From NCBI RefSeq assembly GCF_009363795.1, contig NZ_CP045420.1, positions 3,081,001 through 3,145,000 on the forward strand: DNA of 64,000 nucleotides, given 5' to 3'. Positions 55,747 to 64,000 of this stretch are shown piece after piece. The translations under genes were made by a program, and so were the position numbers. Position 1 is the stretch's first letter, and the number at the start of each line of letters is the position of its first letter. The notes under the pieces are model-generated. The model was not told where the DNA came from. It made no database searches and worked only from the letters and a program-made list of their open reading frames with translations. The DNA is from Palleronia sp. THAF1 (GTDB lineage Bacteria; Pseudomonadota; Alphaproteobacteria; Rhodobacterales; Rhodobacteraceae).

Positions 55747-56961
55747 ATGCAGGTTACGATCAAACGACTGGGCCATCGTGGTGACGGCATCGCTGACGGG
55801 CCGATTTATGTTGCCGGGGCGCTGCCGGACGAAGTGGTAGAGGGCGACGTGCAAGACGGGCGTATGGCCGCGCCAACGGTCGTTTCCGCATCTGCGGATC
55901 GGGTGCACCCGGACTGTCCACACTATGGCACGTGTGGCGGATGCCAGGTGATGCACGCGAGCGACCCGTTCGTGGGCCGATGGAAGATTGACGTGGTGCG
56001 GCAGGCGCTGGCCGCGCATGATCTGCCTGCGCCGATCAAGGGCATCGCGACTTCGCCGCCGCAATCGCGTAGACGGGCGGTATTGTCGGGGCGGCGCGGC
56101 AAGGATGGTGCTGTTGTTGGGTTCCACGGGCGCAGGTCCGACCAGATCGTCGGGGTGCCCGATTGCCGCGTTCTGCATCCAGACATCATCGCGGCCTTCC
56201 CGCTGCTGCGTGACTTGACCGAGCGGCTTGCACCGCGCGGTGGGGAAATGTCGCTGACCGTCACCACATCGAAGAACGGTTTAGATATCGCCATCACCGG
56301 CGCGGGCGCGGTTGCGCAGAAGACTGCGACCGAACTGGTGCGGATCGTGTCCGAGGCGGGGATCGCGCGGCTGACGGTGGATGGCGACACGCTGCTGCGC
56401 GCCGTCGATCCGGCGCAGACGGTCGCGGGGGTGTCGATGGTGCCCGCGCCGGGGGCCTTCCTGCAGGCGACGCCGCATGGCGAATCCGCTCTGATTGCCT
56501 GCGTCAGCCGCGCGCTTGGCGATGCAGGGCATGTGGTCGATCTGTTCGCGGGCTGTGGCACCTTCGCTTTGCCGATCTCCCGTCGCGCGCAGGTTCACGC
56601 GGCAGAGGGCGACAAGGCGATGACCGACGCGCTGTTGGCGGCGTGGCGCAAGGGGCGCGGCCATCGCCCATTGACGGCGGAAACGCGCGATCTTTTTAGC
56701 GATCCTTTGACGGCGGACGAACTATCACGCTTCGATGCGGCTGTCATCGATCCGCCACGTGCCGGGTCCGAGGCGCAGATGCACCAGATCGCGGCCTCTA
56801 AATTGGGCCGCGTCGCAGCGGTGTCCTGCAACCCGGTGACGTTCGCGCGGGATGCGAAGGTACTGACAGAGGCGGGCTTCGCAATGGAGTGGATACGGGT
56901 CGTGGACCAATTCCGCTGGTCCACGCATGTGGAGCTGGCGGCGGCGTTCACCCGAGCCTAG
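55747..56961 (+). CDS. rlmD: 23S rRNA (uracil-5)-methyltransferase RlmD-like
   Basis: A 404-aa RNA methyltransferase of the TrmA/RlmC/RlmD family. An N-terminal TRAM-like domain is followed by the Fe-S cluster cysteines in DCPHYGTCGGC and PDC, the SAM motif VVDLFAGCGTFALP and the catalytic Cys in AVSCNPVTFARD. It makes 5-methyluridine in rRNA; which position is not resolvable from sequence. Confidence 0.92.
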   Translation: MQVTIKRLGHRGDGIADGPIYVAGALPDEVVEGDVQDGRMAAPTVVSASADRVHPDCPHYGTCGGCQVMHASDPFVGRWKIDVVRQALAAHDLPAPIKGIATSPPQSRRRAVLSGRRGKDGAVVGFHGRRSDQIVGVPDCRVLHPDIIAAFPLLRDLTERLAPRGGEMSLTVTTSKNGLDIAITGAGAVAQKTATELVRIVSEAGIARLTVDGDTLLRAVDPAQTVAGVSMVPAPGAFLQATPHGESALIACVSRALGDAGHVVDLFAGCGTFALPISRRAQVHAAEGDKAMTDALLAAWRKGRGHRPLTAETRDLFSDPLTADELSRFDAAVIDPPRAGSEAQMHQIAASKLGRVAAVSCNPVTFARDAKVLTEAGFAMEWIRVVDQFRWSTHVELAAAFTRA

Positions 56962-57434
56962 TCCGTCGGACAGTCGCCGGTCACGCAGTCCAATACAGTC
57001 TGTTTCTGCGCGTCGGTTGGCGTTGGAAATGCCCATTGAGGACAGGGGCCGAGCTCTAGGATTGGGTCTGCGCCGTCACTACGCAGGAACGCGAGCGTCT
57101 CTACGCCCGATCCGATCCCGCCGCAGCTTTGCATCATGCACGTGACGTTCAGAATCACCTTGTCGCGTGTCGGATCGGTGAAACCGTCCGACGTCAGCGC
57201 ATAGCCGTTGAACTGCGCGGGGATGCTGGCGGCTTCGCCATCGCCGAGCGTGGTCCCGTCGAACGGCGGCGACAGCGTGTCGAACTCGAATTTGCCGACC
57301 ACGATGCGATATGTCTCTGACGAGTCCATCGCCGCCTGCGTGCTGCGTGCCACGTCTGGAACGATGCAGGACAGGGCCAGTGCAGGTTGTGCGGCCAGAC
57401 TGATTGCAGCTGCGGCTAGGACGGACCGGATCAT
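56958..57434 (-). CDS. Hypothetical secreted protein
   Basis: A 158-aa protein with a signal peptide (about 1-20, ALA-LS) and five cysteines after it, suggesting disulfides in the periplasm. No known domain recognised. Its start overlaps the rppH stop (ATGA) and its stop overlaps the convergent rlmD gene. It may act in the periplasm with the downstream-encoded protease cluster, but this is a guess. Confidence 0.75.
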   Translation of the reverse strand: MIRSVLAAAAISLAAQPALALSCIVPDVARSTQAAMDSSETYRIVVGKFEFDTLSPPFDGTTLGDGEAASIPAQFNGYALTSDGFTDPTRDKVILNVTCMMQSCGGIGSGVETLAFLRSDGADPILELGPCPQWAFPTPTDAQKQTVLDCVTGDCPTD

Positions 57435-57913
57435 AACTTACCCTCGAACTCTTTGAAAACCTGCGCGTAGACATCGCGTTTGAATGGGACGATCTGGCGA
57501 ACCAACTCGTCGGGTGCCATCCAGGTCCAGGCGTTGAACTCCGGGTGGTCGGTGGCGATGTTCACGTCGCTGTCCTGCCCGTTGAAGCGGCAGAGTAGCC
57601 ATTTCTGACGTTGCCCGCGGTATTTGCCCTTCCAGATACGGCCCAGAAGATCGTCGGGCAGGTCATAGAACACCCAATCGTCCAGTTCGGCCTCGACCGT
57701 GACCTGATCGGGCGTAATGCCGGTTTCCTCGGTCATTTCGCGCAGGGCGGCGTCGCGCGGGGTTTCGCCCGGATCGATCCCGCCCTGCGGCATTTGCCAA
57801 GCGCCCTGGTTGTGGTCGATACGCTGCCCCGCGAATACGTTGCCGTCGGCGTTCACCAGCACGACACCGGCGCAGTCGCGATAGGGCAGGTCTTCGCGGG
57901 AATAGCGGGTCAT
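57431..57913 (-). CDS. rppH: RNA pyrophosphohydrolase RppH
   Basis: A 160-aa Nudix enzyme that removes pyrophosphate from mRNA 5' ends, starting decay. The Nudix box is [23 protein letters not shown], and [22 protein letters not shown] is the typical start. It is overlapped by ctpA (ATGA) and by the next gene, so the cluster is tightly coupled. Confidence 0.95.
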   Translation of the reverse strand: MTRYSREDLPYRDCAGVVLVNADGNVFAGQRIDHNQGAWQMPQGGIDPGETPRDAALREMTEETGITPDQVTVEAELDDWVFYDLPDDLLGRIWKGKYRGQRQKWLLCRFNGQDSDVNIATDHPEFNAWTWMAPDELVRQIVPFKRDVYAQVFKEFEGKL

Positions 57914-59253
57914 TGCTCGGACCGAATCGCCATGTATCCCTTGAGGATGTCGATGGCATAAGCCAGCTGGTAATCCTCTATCCGCAGTTCGGCCGCTTGC
58001 TCTGCGGCCTCCTGTTCTTCGCGGATGATCTGCTGCTCGTCTTCCGAAAGGCTGTCGTTCGAAATCGCGCCGCGCAGATCGGCCTCAGAGCGGCGACGGC
58101 GGGCATTGTCCTCTTCTTCGTCCTCCATCACCTCGACCTGCTCGACCGGAGGCTGCTGGACCACGATGTCGGGCGACACGCCCAGCGACTGGATAGAGCG
58201 GCCCGACGGCGTGTAGTAGCGCGCCGTGGTCAGGCGCATCGCACCCTCTCCGCGCAGGGGCATGACCGTCTGGACAGAGCCTTTGCCGAAGGACTTGGTG
58301 CCGACGACGATGGCGCGGCGGTGATCCTGCAAAGCGCCCGCGACGATCTCGGAGGCTGACGCCGATCCGCCGTTGATCAGAACGACCACCGGCTTGCCTT
58401 CGGCCAAGTCGCCTGCAGTCGCATTCACGCGGTCACTGTCGGCTTGATCGCGGCCACGGGTCGAGACGATTTCGCCTTCCTCCAGGAACGCATCGCTGAC
58501 CCGGATGGCCTGTGTCAGCAGACCGCCGGGGTTGTTGCGCAGGTCCAGCACGAAGCCGTTGACGGCGTCGATACCGCCCGCTTCCTCGACCAGATCGTTC
58601 AGCGTCTCCTCCAGCTTGGGGTAGGTCTGGTCAGAGAAGGTGATGACCCGCAGGACGACTGTGTCGCCCTCCAGCCGTCCGCGGACGGCGGTCAGTTCGA
58701 TGGTGTCGCGGATGATCGACACGTCGAACGGCTCATCCGCGCCTTCGCGAACGACGGTGATGACGATTTCCGATCCCACCGGCCCGCGCATCAGTTCGAT
58801 GGCGTCGTCCAGCGTAAGTCCAAGCAAGCCCTCGCCGTCCACGTGGGTGATGAAGTCGCCCGCCTGCATTCCGGCCTCGTCCGCCGGGGTGCCATCCATG
58901 GGCGACACGACCTTCACGAAGCCGTCTTCCTGCGTCACCTCGATGCCCAGACCGCCGAACTCGCCGCGCGTCTGGTCGCGCATACGGTCGGCATCGGTGG
59001 GCGACAGGTAGGACGAGTGCGGATCAAGGGATGTGAGCATGCCGTTGATGGCGGCCTCGATCAGATCCTCTTCCTCGACCTCTTCGACATATTGCGCGCG
59101 GATGCGCTCGAAGATGTCGCCGAACAGGTCAAGCTGTTCGTACACGCTGGTATTGTTCGCGTTTTCCTGCGCAATCAGCGGCCCTGCCACCTGCGTCGTC
59201 AGGACCGCGCCCGCCAGTGTTCCGCCGATCGCGGCCATCGCAAATTTCTTCAT
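57910..59253 (-). CDS. ctpA: Carboxyl-terminal processing protease CtpA (S41)
   Basis: A 447-aa secreted protease. A signal sequence is followed by a PDZ domain (about 90-165, [19 protein letters not shown]) and the S41 core with catalytic Ser in [14 protein letters not shown] and Lys in [12 protein letters not shown] charged, Glu-rich C-terminal tail follows. It lies 10 bp after the envC-like gene and 3' of it in the operon, as in many alphaproteobacteria. Confidence 0.95.
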   Translation of the reverse strand: MKKFAMAAIGGTLAGAVLTTQVAGPLIAQENANNTSVYEQLDLFGDIFERIRAQYVEEVEEEDLIEAAINGMLTSLDPHSSYLSPTDADRMRDQTRGEFGGLGIEVTQEDGFVKVVSPMDGTPADEAGMQAGDFITHVDGEGLLGLTLDDAIELMRGPVGSEIVITVVREGADEPFDVSIIRDTIELTAVRGRLEGDTVVLRVITFSDQTYPKLEETLNDLVEEAGGIDAVNGFVLDLRNNPGGLLTQAIRVSDAFLEEGEIVSTRGRDQADSDRVNATAGDLAEGKPVVVLINGGSASASEIVAGALQDHRRAIVVGTKSFGKGSVQTVMPLRGEGAMRLTTARYYTPSGRSIQSLGVSPDIVVQQPPVEQVEVMEDEEEDNARRRRSEADLRGAISNDSLSEDEQQIIREEQEAAEQAAELRIEDYQLAYAIDILKGYMAIRSEQ

Positions 59254-59263
59254 CTCTCGCGCC

Positions 59264-60379
59264 TCATCCTTGATCGAGCACGAACCATTCCGCAGGGTCC
59301 TGCGGCGACCGGTCGTGCCGTATCTCTACATATAGTCTCTGACCGCCTGTTTCGGCCCCGTCGGGTTGGAACCCCGCCATTTCCGCATCCACCGAACCGC
59401 CCATGATACCGATGGGGGCACCGGCGGGCAGGACTTCTCCGGTCGCACCATAAACATCCGCCATCCCGGCGAACACCATCAGATACCCCGGTTCAGGCTC
59501 TAGTATCATCACATTCTTGTAGTCCAACAGCGGCCCAAGGTAGCGGATCGTTCCCGCCCATGGCGTCGTGACCAGCGTGCCGGGGGCTGTGTCGATCACC
59601 CATCCGGGCCGCGCGATACCGGCGGCGTCGGTTTCCTGATAGGCACGGGCCAAGCGACCGGGTACCGGCAGGCCAAGCTGGCCGCGGGCCTCGGCAAAGG
59701 CGGGCAGGCTGTCGGCCAGCGCATCGGGCGGCAGGGTCGATAGGCTTTGCGCGAAGTCCGATAGCGTCTGCGCGTTGGCGGCCAGACGCTCCATCGTGGC
59801 GGGATCTTCGGTCGCGCGGCGCGGCAGGTCCGAGCGTGCCTCGATCGCGGCAGCAAGGCGCGCGCGGGCGTCTTGCCACTCCGAAAGACCTTGCTCCAGA
59901 TCGACCAGGGCACTGTCCTGCAGGCCTCGCATGGTCGAAACCTCTTGCAGATCGCGGCGCAGGTCTTCCACGCGCGACAGCATCGCGGGCGTGACGTCGC
60001 GCATCAGCATCCCGGCGCGCGCGGTGGCCGTGGGGCCAGAGGGATGTAACAGCAGCATCGCCTCGGGTGCCTGTCCCATGGCGGTCAGAGCGTTCAGAAC
60101 AGCGCCCACCTGCGCCGTGTCTGTCGCCAGTCGTTCGGTCACTTGGGACTCGCGGTCACGCGCGGCGCGCAGGCTGGCGCGCATGGCGGCCAATCCGTCC
60201 TCATAGGCGCGGATCACCTTCGTCAGTGCAGCAATCCGCCCGTAGCCATTATCGGCCACGTTCAGCCCGGCGGCGGCCACACGCAACTGCCCTGCGGCAT
60301 TTTCGGCCATCGCCGCCGGATCGGTCTGGGCGTGGGCGGGCAGCGCCAGCGCAAGGGTCAGAACGGTGGCCCGGATCAT
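59264..60379 (-). CDS. EnvC-like murein hydrolase activator (degenerate M23)
   Basis: A 371-aa exported protein: signal peptide (1-17), coiled-coil region (about 25-260) and a LytM/M23-like domain at the C-terminus. The catalytic signature is degenerate: LYVEIRHDRSPQDPAEW has lost the first His of the LHFE-type motif, and the first zinc His is not seen. It therefore probably activates an amidase rather than cutting peptidoglycan itself. The stop of gpmI overlaps its ATG. Confidence 0.82.
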   Translation of the reverse strand: MIRATVLTLALALPAHAQTDPAAMAENAAGQLRVAAAGLNVADNGYGRIAALTKVIRAYEDGLAAMRASLRAARDRESQVTERLATDTAQVGAVLNALTAMGQAPEAMLLLHPSGPTATARAGMLMRDVTPAMLSRVEDLRRDLQEVSTMRGLQDSALVDLEQGLSEWQDARARLAAAIEARSDLPRRATEDPATMERLAANAQTLSDFAQSLSTLPPDALADSLPAFAEARGQLGLPVPGRLARAYQETDAAGIARPGWVIDTAPGTLVTTPWAGTIRYLGPLLDYKNVMILEPEPGYLMVFAGMADVYGATGEVLPAGAPIGIMGGSVDAEMAGFQPDGAETGGQRLYVEIRHDRSPQDPAEWFVLDQG

Positions 60380-61899
60380 CGACGGATCAGGCTTTCGCCG
60401 GTCATCTCGTCCGGCTTCGGCAGGCCCATCAGTTCCAGAAGTGTCGGCGCCAGATCACCCAGCTTGCCGTTCGCCAAGGGCGCGCCATCAGGCCCACCCA
60501 CAAGGATGCAGGGCACAAGGTTCGTCGTGTGCGAGGTATGCGGCCCGCCCGTTTCGGGATCGACCATGGTTTCGCAATTGCCATGGTCGGCGGTCACGAT
60601 CATCGCGCCGCCCGCCTTTTCCAGCGCCGCCAGCACCCGGCCGAGCCCCTGATCCACAGCCTCACAAGCGGCGATGGCAGCATCCAGATCGCCGGTGTGG
60701 CCCACCATGTCTGGGTTGGCGTAGTTGCAGACGATCAGATCGTAACCGCTCTCGATAGCCTTCACGAAATGGTCCGTCACTTCGCCCGCGCTCATCGCTG
60801 GCTGCATGTCATAGGTGGCGACCTTCGGAGACTTCGGCATCTTGCGGTCTTCACCCTCTTCCGGCGTTTCGCGACCGCCGTTCAGAAAGAACGTGACGTG
60901 CGGATACTTCTCTGTCTCAGCCACGCGGAACTGTCGCAGACCATGCTTGGCCACCCATTCGCCCAGCGTGTTCACCAGCTTGCGCTTGGGGAAGACGGCA
61001 GAGAACCAGTCGGCGTGGTCGTCAGAGTATTCGACCATCCCCAGCCGCGCGTTGAAGTCGGGGCGGCCCGAGACATCGAATTCGGCGAACCCCGGCTGGC
61101 CCATCGCGCGGAGGATCTCGCGGGCCCGGTCAGCGCGAAAGTTGAGGCAGAAGATACCGTCGGTGTCGTGCATTCCCTTGTAGTCGTCGATGACGGTCGC
61201 GGGGATGAACTCATCCACCTTGTCGTTGTCGTAGGACTGCTGAACAGCGGTCTTGGCGTCCGGGGCCGTCGCCTTGCCCGTGCCGTCCACCATCGCGCGA
61301 TAGGCGGTTTCGACCCGCTCCCACCGATTATCGCGGTCCATGGCGTAGTAGCGCCCCGTCACGGTCGCGATGGAGCAGCCATCCGGCAGCTTGGCCAGAA
61401 GATCGTCCAGAAACCCCAGCGCGGACTGTGGGGCTACGTCGCGTCCGTCGGTGATCGCGTGGATGACGACCGGAATATCCGCGTCACGGATCGCCTTCGC
61501 GGCGGCAACGATGTGATCCAGATGCCCATGGACCCCGCCATCGGACACAACGCCCATCAGGTGCGCCGCACCGCCGCTGGCGTTCAGGTTCGATATGAAG
61601 CTTTGCAGCGCGCCGTTTTCGAAGAACGACCCATCTTCGATGGCCAGGTCGATCTGCCCAAGGTCCATCGCGACCACACGGCCCGCACCGATGTTGGTGT
61701 GACCGACTTCAGAATTGCCCATCTGCCCATTCGGCAGCCCCACATCAGGGCCGAAGGTTACAAGCTGCGACGACGGACCCGCCGCGCGGATGCGGTCGAA
61801 GTTCGGTGTGTTGGCCAACGCGGGGGCGTTGTTGTCACGCGTGTCGCGGTCGCCCCAGCCATCGAGGATACATAGAACGACGGGTTTAGGGGTGCGCAT
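60376..61899 (-). CDS. gpmI: Cofactor-independent phosphoglycerate mutase
   Basis: A 507-aa manganese enzyme converting 3- to 2-phosphoglycerate. The phospho-acceptor Ser is in MGNSEVGHTNIGAGR, the metal motif begins VVLCILDGWG and ADHGNCE is near the C-terminus. It heads the gpmI-envC-ctpA-rppH-secreted cluster, each gene overlapping or nearly touching the next. Confidence 0.97.
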   Translation of the reverse strand: MRTPKPVVLCILDGWGDRDTRDNNAPALANTPNFDRIRAAGPSSQLVTFGPDVGLPNGQMGNSEVGHTNIGAGRVVAMDLGQIDLAIEDGSFFENGALQSFISNLNASGGAAHLMGVVSDGGVHGHLDHIVAAAKAIRDADIPVVIHAITDGRDVAPQSALGFLDDLLAKLPDGCSIATVTGRYYAMDRDNRWERVETAYRAMVDGTGKATAPDAKTAVQQSYDNDKVDEFIPATVIDDYKGMHDTDGIFCLNFRADRAREILRAMGQPGFAEFDVSGRPDFNARLGMVEYSDDHADWFSAVFPKRKLVNTLGEWVAKHGLRQFRVAETEKYPHVTFFLNGGRETPEEGEDRKMPKSPKVATYDMQPAMSAGEVTDHFVKAIESGYDLIVCNYANPDMVGHTGDLDAAIAACEAVDQGLGRVLAALEKAGGAMIVTADHGNCETMVDPETGGPHTSHTTNLVPCILVGGPDGAPLANGKLGDLAPTLLELMGLPKPDEMTGESLIRR

Positions 61900-61959
61900 C
61901 GGTAAACCTTGGGCTGCTTTGGGCGGACACTAACCGCATCGCCCGCCATGGCAAACCCG

Positions 61960-62430
61960 TCAGACACGGTGATAGGGGCTTCCCGCCAATATCGACGCGG
62001 CACGGTAGATCTGTTCGGCCAGCATGACGCGGACCAGCATGTGCGGCCAGACCATCTTGCCAAAGCTGATGGACATATCGGCGCGCGCGCGCAGGTCGGG
62101 CGCGATCCCATCCGCACCGCCGATGACGAAGGCGATCTCCGGACGTCCCGCGTCGCGGTAGCGCGCGAGCAATTGTGCAAGGTCAGGAGAGGTCAGCGGC
62201 TTGCCCCGTTCGTCCAGCGTGACAAGAACGGCCCCGTCGGGGATCGCGCGTGCAAGCGCTTCGGCCTCGGCATCCATGCCGCTGGTCTTCCGGGTCTCGA
62301 CCTCTGACTCGGTCAGCGGGCCAAGCGACAACGCGCGCCCGGTCCGGTCGAACCGGGTGACGTAATCGTCGATCAGGGTGCGCTCGGGGCCGGTGCGTAA
62401 CCGGCCCACGGCGCATATGCGAACACGCAT
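61960..62430 (-). CDS. rlmH: RlmH, 23S rRNA pseudouridine-1915 N3-methyltransferase
   Basis: A 156-aa SPOUT-class enzyme with LDERGKPLTS, FVIGGADGI and the C-terminal LVRVMLAEQIYRAASILAGSPYH, all family signatures. It methylates pseudouridine 1915 of 23S rRNA. It begins directly after the rsfS stop, and the rsfS-rlmH pair is common in bacteria. Confidence 0.96.
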   Translation of the reverse strand: MRVRICAVGRLRTGPERTLIDDYVTRFDRTGRALSLGPLTESEVETRKTSGMDAEAEALARAIPDGAVLVTLDERGKPLTSPDLAQLLARYRDAGRPEIAFVIGGADGIAPDLRARADMSISFGKMVWPHMLVRVMLAEQIYRAASILAGSPYHRV

Positions 62431-62796
62431 CTAGAAGCGCGCGGCGGCCTGTTCGGGGCTAAGCCACATCTTTTCAAGCTGGTAGAACTCGCGCACTTCG
62501 GGGCGGAACACGTGGACGATCACGTCGCCCGCGTCGATCAGCACCCAGTCGCCGGCATCTTTGCCTTCGACTTTGGACAGAACGCCGTGCTTTTGCTTCA
62601 GACGCTCGACCAGCTTGTCGGCGATGGACACGACCTGACGGGTCGAACGGCCGGATGCCACGATCATGTGATCGGCGACCTCTGATTTGCCGCGTAGATC
62701 GATCTGCACGACGTCTTCAGCCTTGTCGTCGTCGAGTGAATTGAGGATTTCGGCCAGAAGCGCGTTGCTTTGGGCCATGGTGTCGGTGGTCGCCAT
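62431..62796 (-). CDS. rsfS: RsfS, ribosome silencing factor
   Basis: A 121-aa RsfS/Iojap protein that blocks subunit joining during starvation. SLDDDKAEDVVQIDLRGKSEVADHMIVASGRSTRQV spans the core. The start is ATG at 62796; an overlapping GTG 3 bp upstream and an ATG at 62778 are alternatives. It is the first gene of the rsfS-rlmH operon. Confidence 0.94.
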   Translation of the reverse strand: MATTDTMAQSNALLAEILNSLDDDKAEDVVQIDLRGKSEVADHMIVASGRSTRQVVSIADKLVERLKQKHGVLSKVEGKDAGDWVLIDAGDVIVHVFRPEVREFYQLEKMWLSPEQAAARF

Positions 62797-62851
62797 CACA
62801 GGCGCCGACCGGGGAGCAGGCCCGTCATGGGCTGCGATCTCTGCAAGAGAC

Positions 62852-62864
62852 AGGACATTGTCCT
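62852..62864. promoter_or_regulatory. Short palindrome upstream of rsfS
   Basis: AGGACATTGTCCT is a perfect 13-bp palindrome around a central T, about 55 bp upstream of the rsfS start. It may be an operator. The rest of the 264-bp gap between rsfS and the YihY gene shows nothing else I can name. Confidence 0.3.
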
Positions 62865-63060
62865 CCTTGTGCGTCGCGCCGCAAAGCCCCGGCGCAGGGT
62901 ATCATCAGACTAACCGCTTGCGCGTCCGCTGCCAACAGATGTGCGACATCCCGTCACGTCGGGCGGTCGTGACACATTTGATGTGGCCATGAAGAGACAT
63001 TCGCGGCCCGCGTGCACGGGGTGCATGTGGATCGGCGGTCAGACGCCTATATCAATGTGC

Positions 63061-64000
63061 ATGAGCGAAATTGCGACAGATCAAGATGCCGCCACCGCGC
63101 GTCCCGCGAAGTCCACGTTGCGCCGATCCGGTGTGACGTGGCGCACGTGGTGGCAGGCGGGCAAGGCCGTTTTCCTCGACCTGAATGACAGCAACATCGG
63201 GCTGATCTCTGCCGGAATCGCGTTCTACGGCATGTTGGCGATCTTCCCTACCTTGGCTGCGATCATCGCGATCTGGGGCTTCTTTGCTGATCCAGCAGCG
63301 GTCTACGAGCAATTGAACACCATCCGGTCTCTGGTTCCCGCGGATGCCTACGTCATCTTGGACCAACAACTGACGTCTCTTGTCACCGCCAATTCGTCTA
63401 CGGTCGGCTGGACCACTCTGATCTCGCTTAGCTTCGCGCTATGGTCGTCGCGGGCGGGTGTCGCGGCTTTGATCCGGGGTCTCAACGCCATCTACCGCGA
63501 GAAGAACCGCGTCGGCGTCCGCCAGCTTGCGGCCGCGTTCGGCGTGACGTTCCTGCTTATCGGCGTCGCGCTGGTGGCGTTGCTGTCGGTCGTCATCCTG
63601 CCAATCGTGCTGGCGGTTCTGCCGCTTGGCCCGATCACCACGCTGATGATCGCAAGTGTCCGCTGGGTCGTGGCGCTGGGTGTGCTGATCATAGGGATCG
63701 GTGTGCTGTATCGCTATGGACCGAACCGCCGCAAAGCGCGTGTTGCTTGGCTGACGCCCGGTGCGTTGGTCGCCGTTGTGATCTGGGGCGCTATTTCCTA
63801 CGGCTTCAGCTACTACCTGACCAATTTCGGCAACTATAACGAAGTCTACGGTGCGTTAGGTGCCGTGATCGCGTTGCTGATGTGGTTCTACCTGTCGTCG
63901 TTCTCGATCTTGCTGGGGGCGTCGCTGAACGCGGAACTCGAACGGCGGGTGCGCGTCGACACCACAGTTGGTGATGAAAGACCCATGGGCCAGCGCCGCG
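63061..64000 (+). CDS. YihY/UPF0761 (former RNase BN) family membrane protein, 5' part
   Basis: The gene runs off the right edge; 313 codons are present. About six hydrophobic segments and family motifs (NIGLISAGIAFYGMLAIFPTLAA, LSFALWSSRAGVAALIRGLNAIY, NEVYGALGAVIALLMWFYLSSFSILLGASLNAE) identify the YihY family, once mis-called RNase BN. Function unknown. The ATG at 63061 has no ribosome binding site but sits 9 nt after TATAT, so the mRNA could be leaderless; an in-frame ATG at 62989 is an alternative start. Confidence 0.88.
   Translation, partial: MSEIATDQDAATARPAKSTLRRSGVTWRTWWQAGKAVFLDLNDSNIGLISAGIAFYGMLAIFPTLAAIIAIWGFFADPAAVYEQLNTIRSLVPADAYVILDQQLTSLVTANSSTVGWTTLISLSFALWSSRAGVAALIRGLNAIYREKNRVGVRQLAAAFGVTFLLIGVALVALLSVVILPIVLAVLPLGPITTLMIASVRWVVALGVLIIGIGVLYRYGPNRRKARVAWLTPGALVAVVIWGAISYGFSYYLTNFGNYNEVYGALGAVIALLMWFYLSSFSILLGASLNAELERRVRVDTTVGDERPMGQRR

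Overview
The window is a 64 kb piece of a GC-rich alphaproteobacterial chromosome, most likely from the Rhodobacterales (Roseobacter group). This is inferred from gene content and order (addB-addA-trxA, hslVU, mltA-timA, secB, dnaQ-coaE-aroE-maf, hemJ-rho-mnmE-mnmG-rsmG-parA-parB, hemW-rdgB-rph, hrcA-grpE) and from protein features such as the DVSRET start of RsmG and the MFHVKH start of MnmG. It appears to contain the chromosomal replication origin.

Layout. 1-5.2 kb: end of addB, addA and trxA (recombination repair, thioredoxin). 5.2-7.85 kb: a 2632-bp insertion with 26-bp terminal inverted repeats and an 8-bp target duplication, carrying an unusual two-zinc-ribbon transposase and one convergent passenger gene that resembles an Imm11-type immunity protein. 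It sits exactly in the hairpin of the former trxA terminator. 7.9-12 kb: a KpsS-like gene, the HslVU protease and an MFS transporter. 12-18.1 kb: envelope and replication-linked genes, mostly leftward (smr, mltA, timA, dnaQ, coaE, aroE, maf), with fxsA and secB rightward. 18.15-18.53 kb: the only gene-free stretch over 300 bp, with DnaA-box-like sites, GANTC sites, inverted repeats and AT-rich patches between divergent maf and hemJ; this is the oriC candidate.

18.5-25.8 kb: hemJ, rho, mnmE, mnmG, rsmG, parA, parB. Two parS sites are written into the start codon regions of mnmG and rsmG. 25.8-38.7 kb: hemW-rdgB-rph (left), hrcA-grpE-aminotransferase (right), mutS, a divergent pyrophosphatase, malic enzyme, an M20 hydrolase and periplasmic msrA. 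38.9-45.5 kb: a DUF808 protein, a BLUF photoreceptor, a class IV aminotransferase coupled to a P-loop sulfotransferase-like protein, an exported SDR, SCP2, an M48 protease and DUF898. 45.6-49.2 kb: argG, a membrane protein, ilvA and an Hpt protein. 49.3-57 kb: a response regulator-PP2C phosphatase, two Nudix enzymes around hslO, cca, an ABC exporter and rlmD. 57-64 kb: a leftward cluster (secreted protein, rppH, ctpA, envC-like, gpmI, rlmH, rsfS) and the start of a YihY-family membrane protein.

Most of the window is orthodox core genome. The strongest non-routine items are the terminator-targeted transposon with its orphan immunity-like passenger, the oriC/parS architecture, and several small coupled gene pairs of unknown function. 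No tRNA, rRNA, CRISPR array or prophage was seen. Family assignments come from reading motifs by eye, not from database searches.
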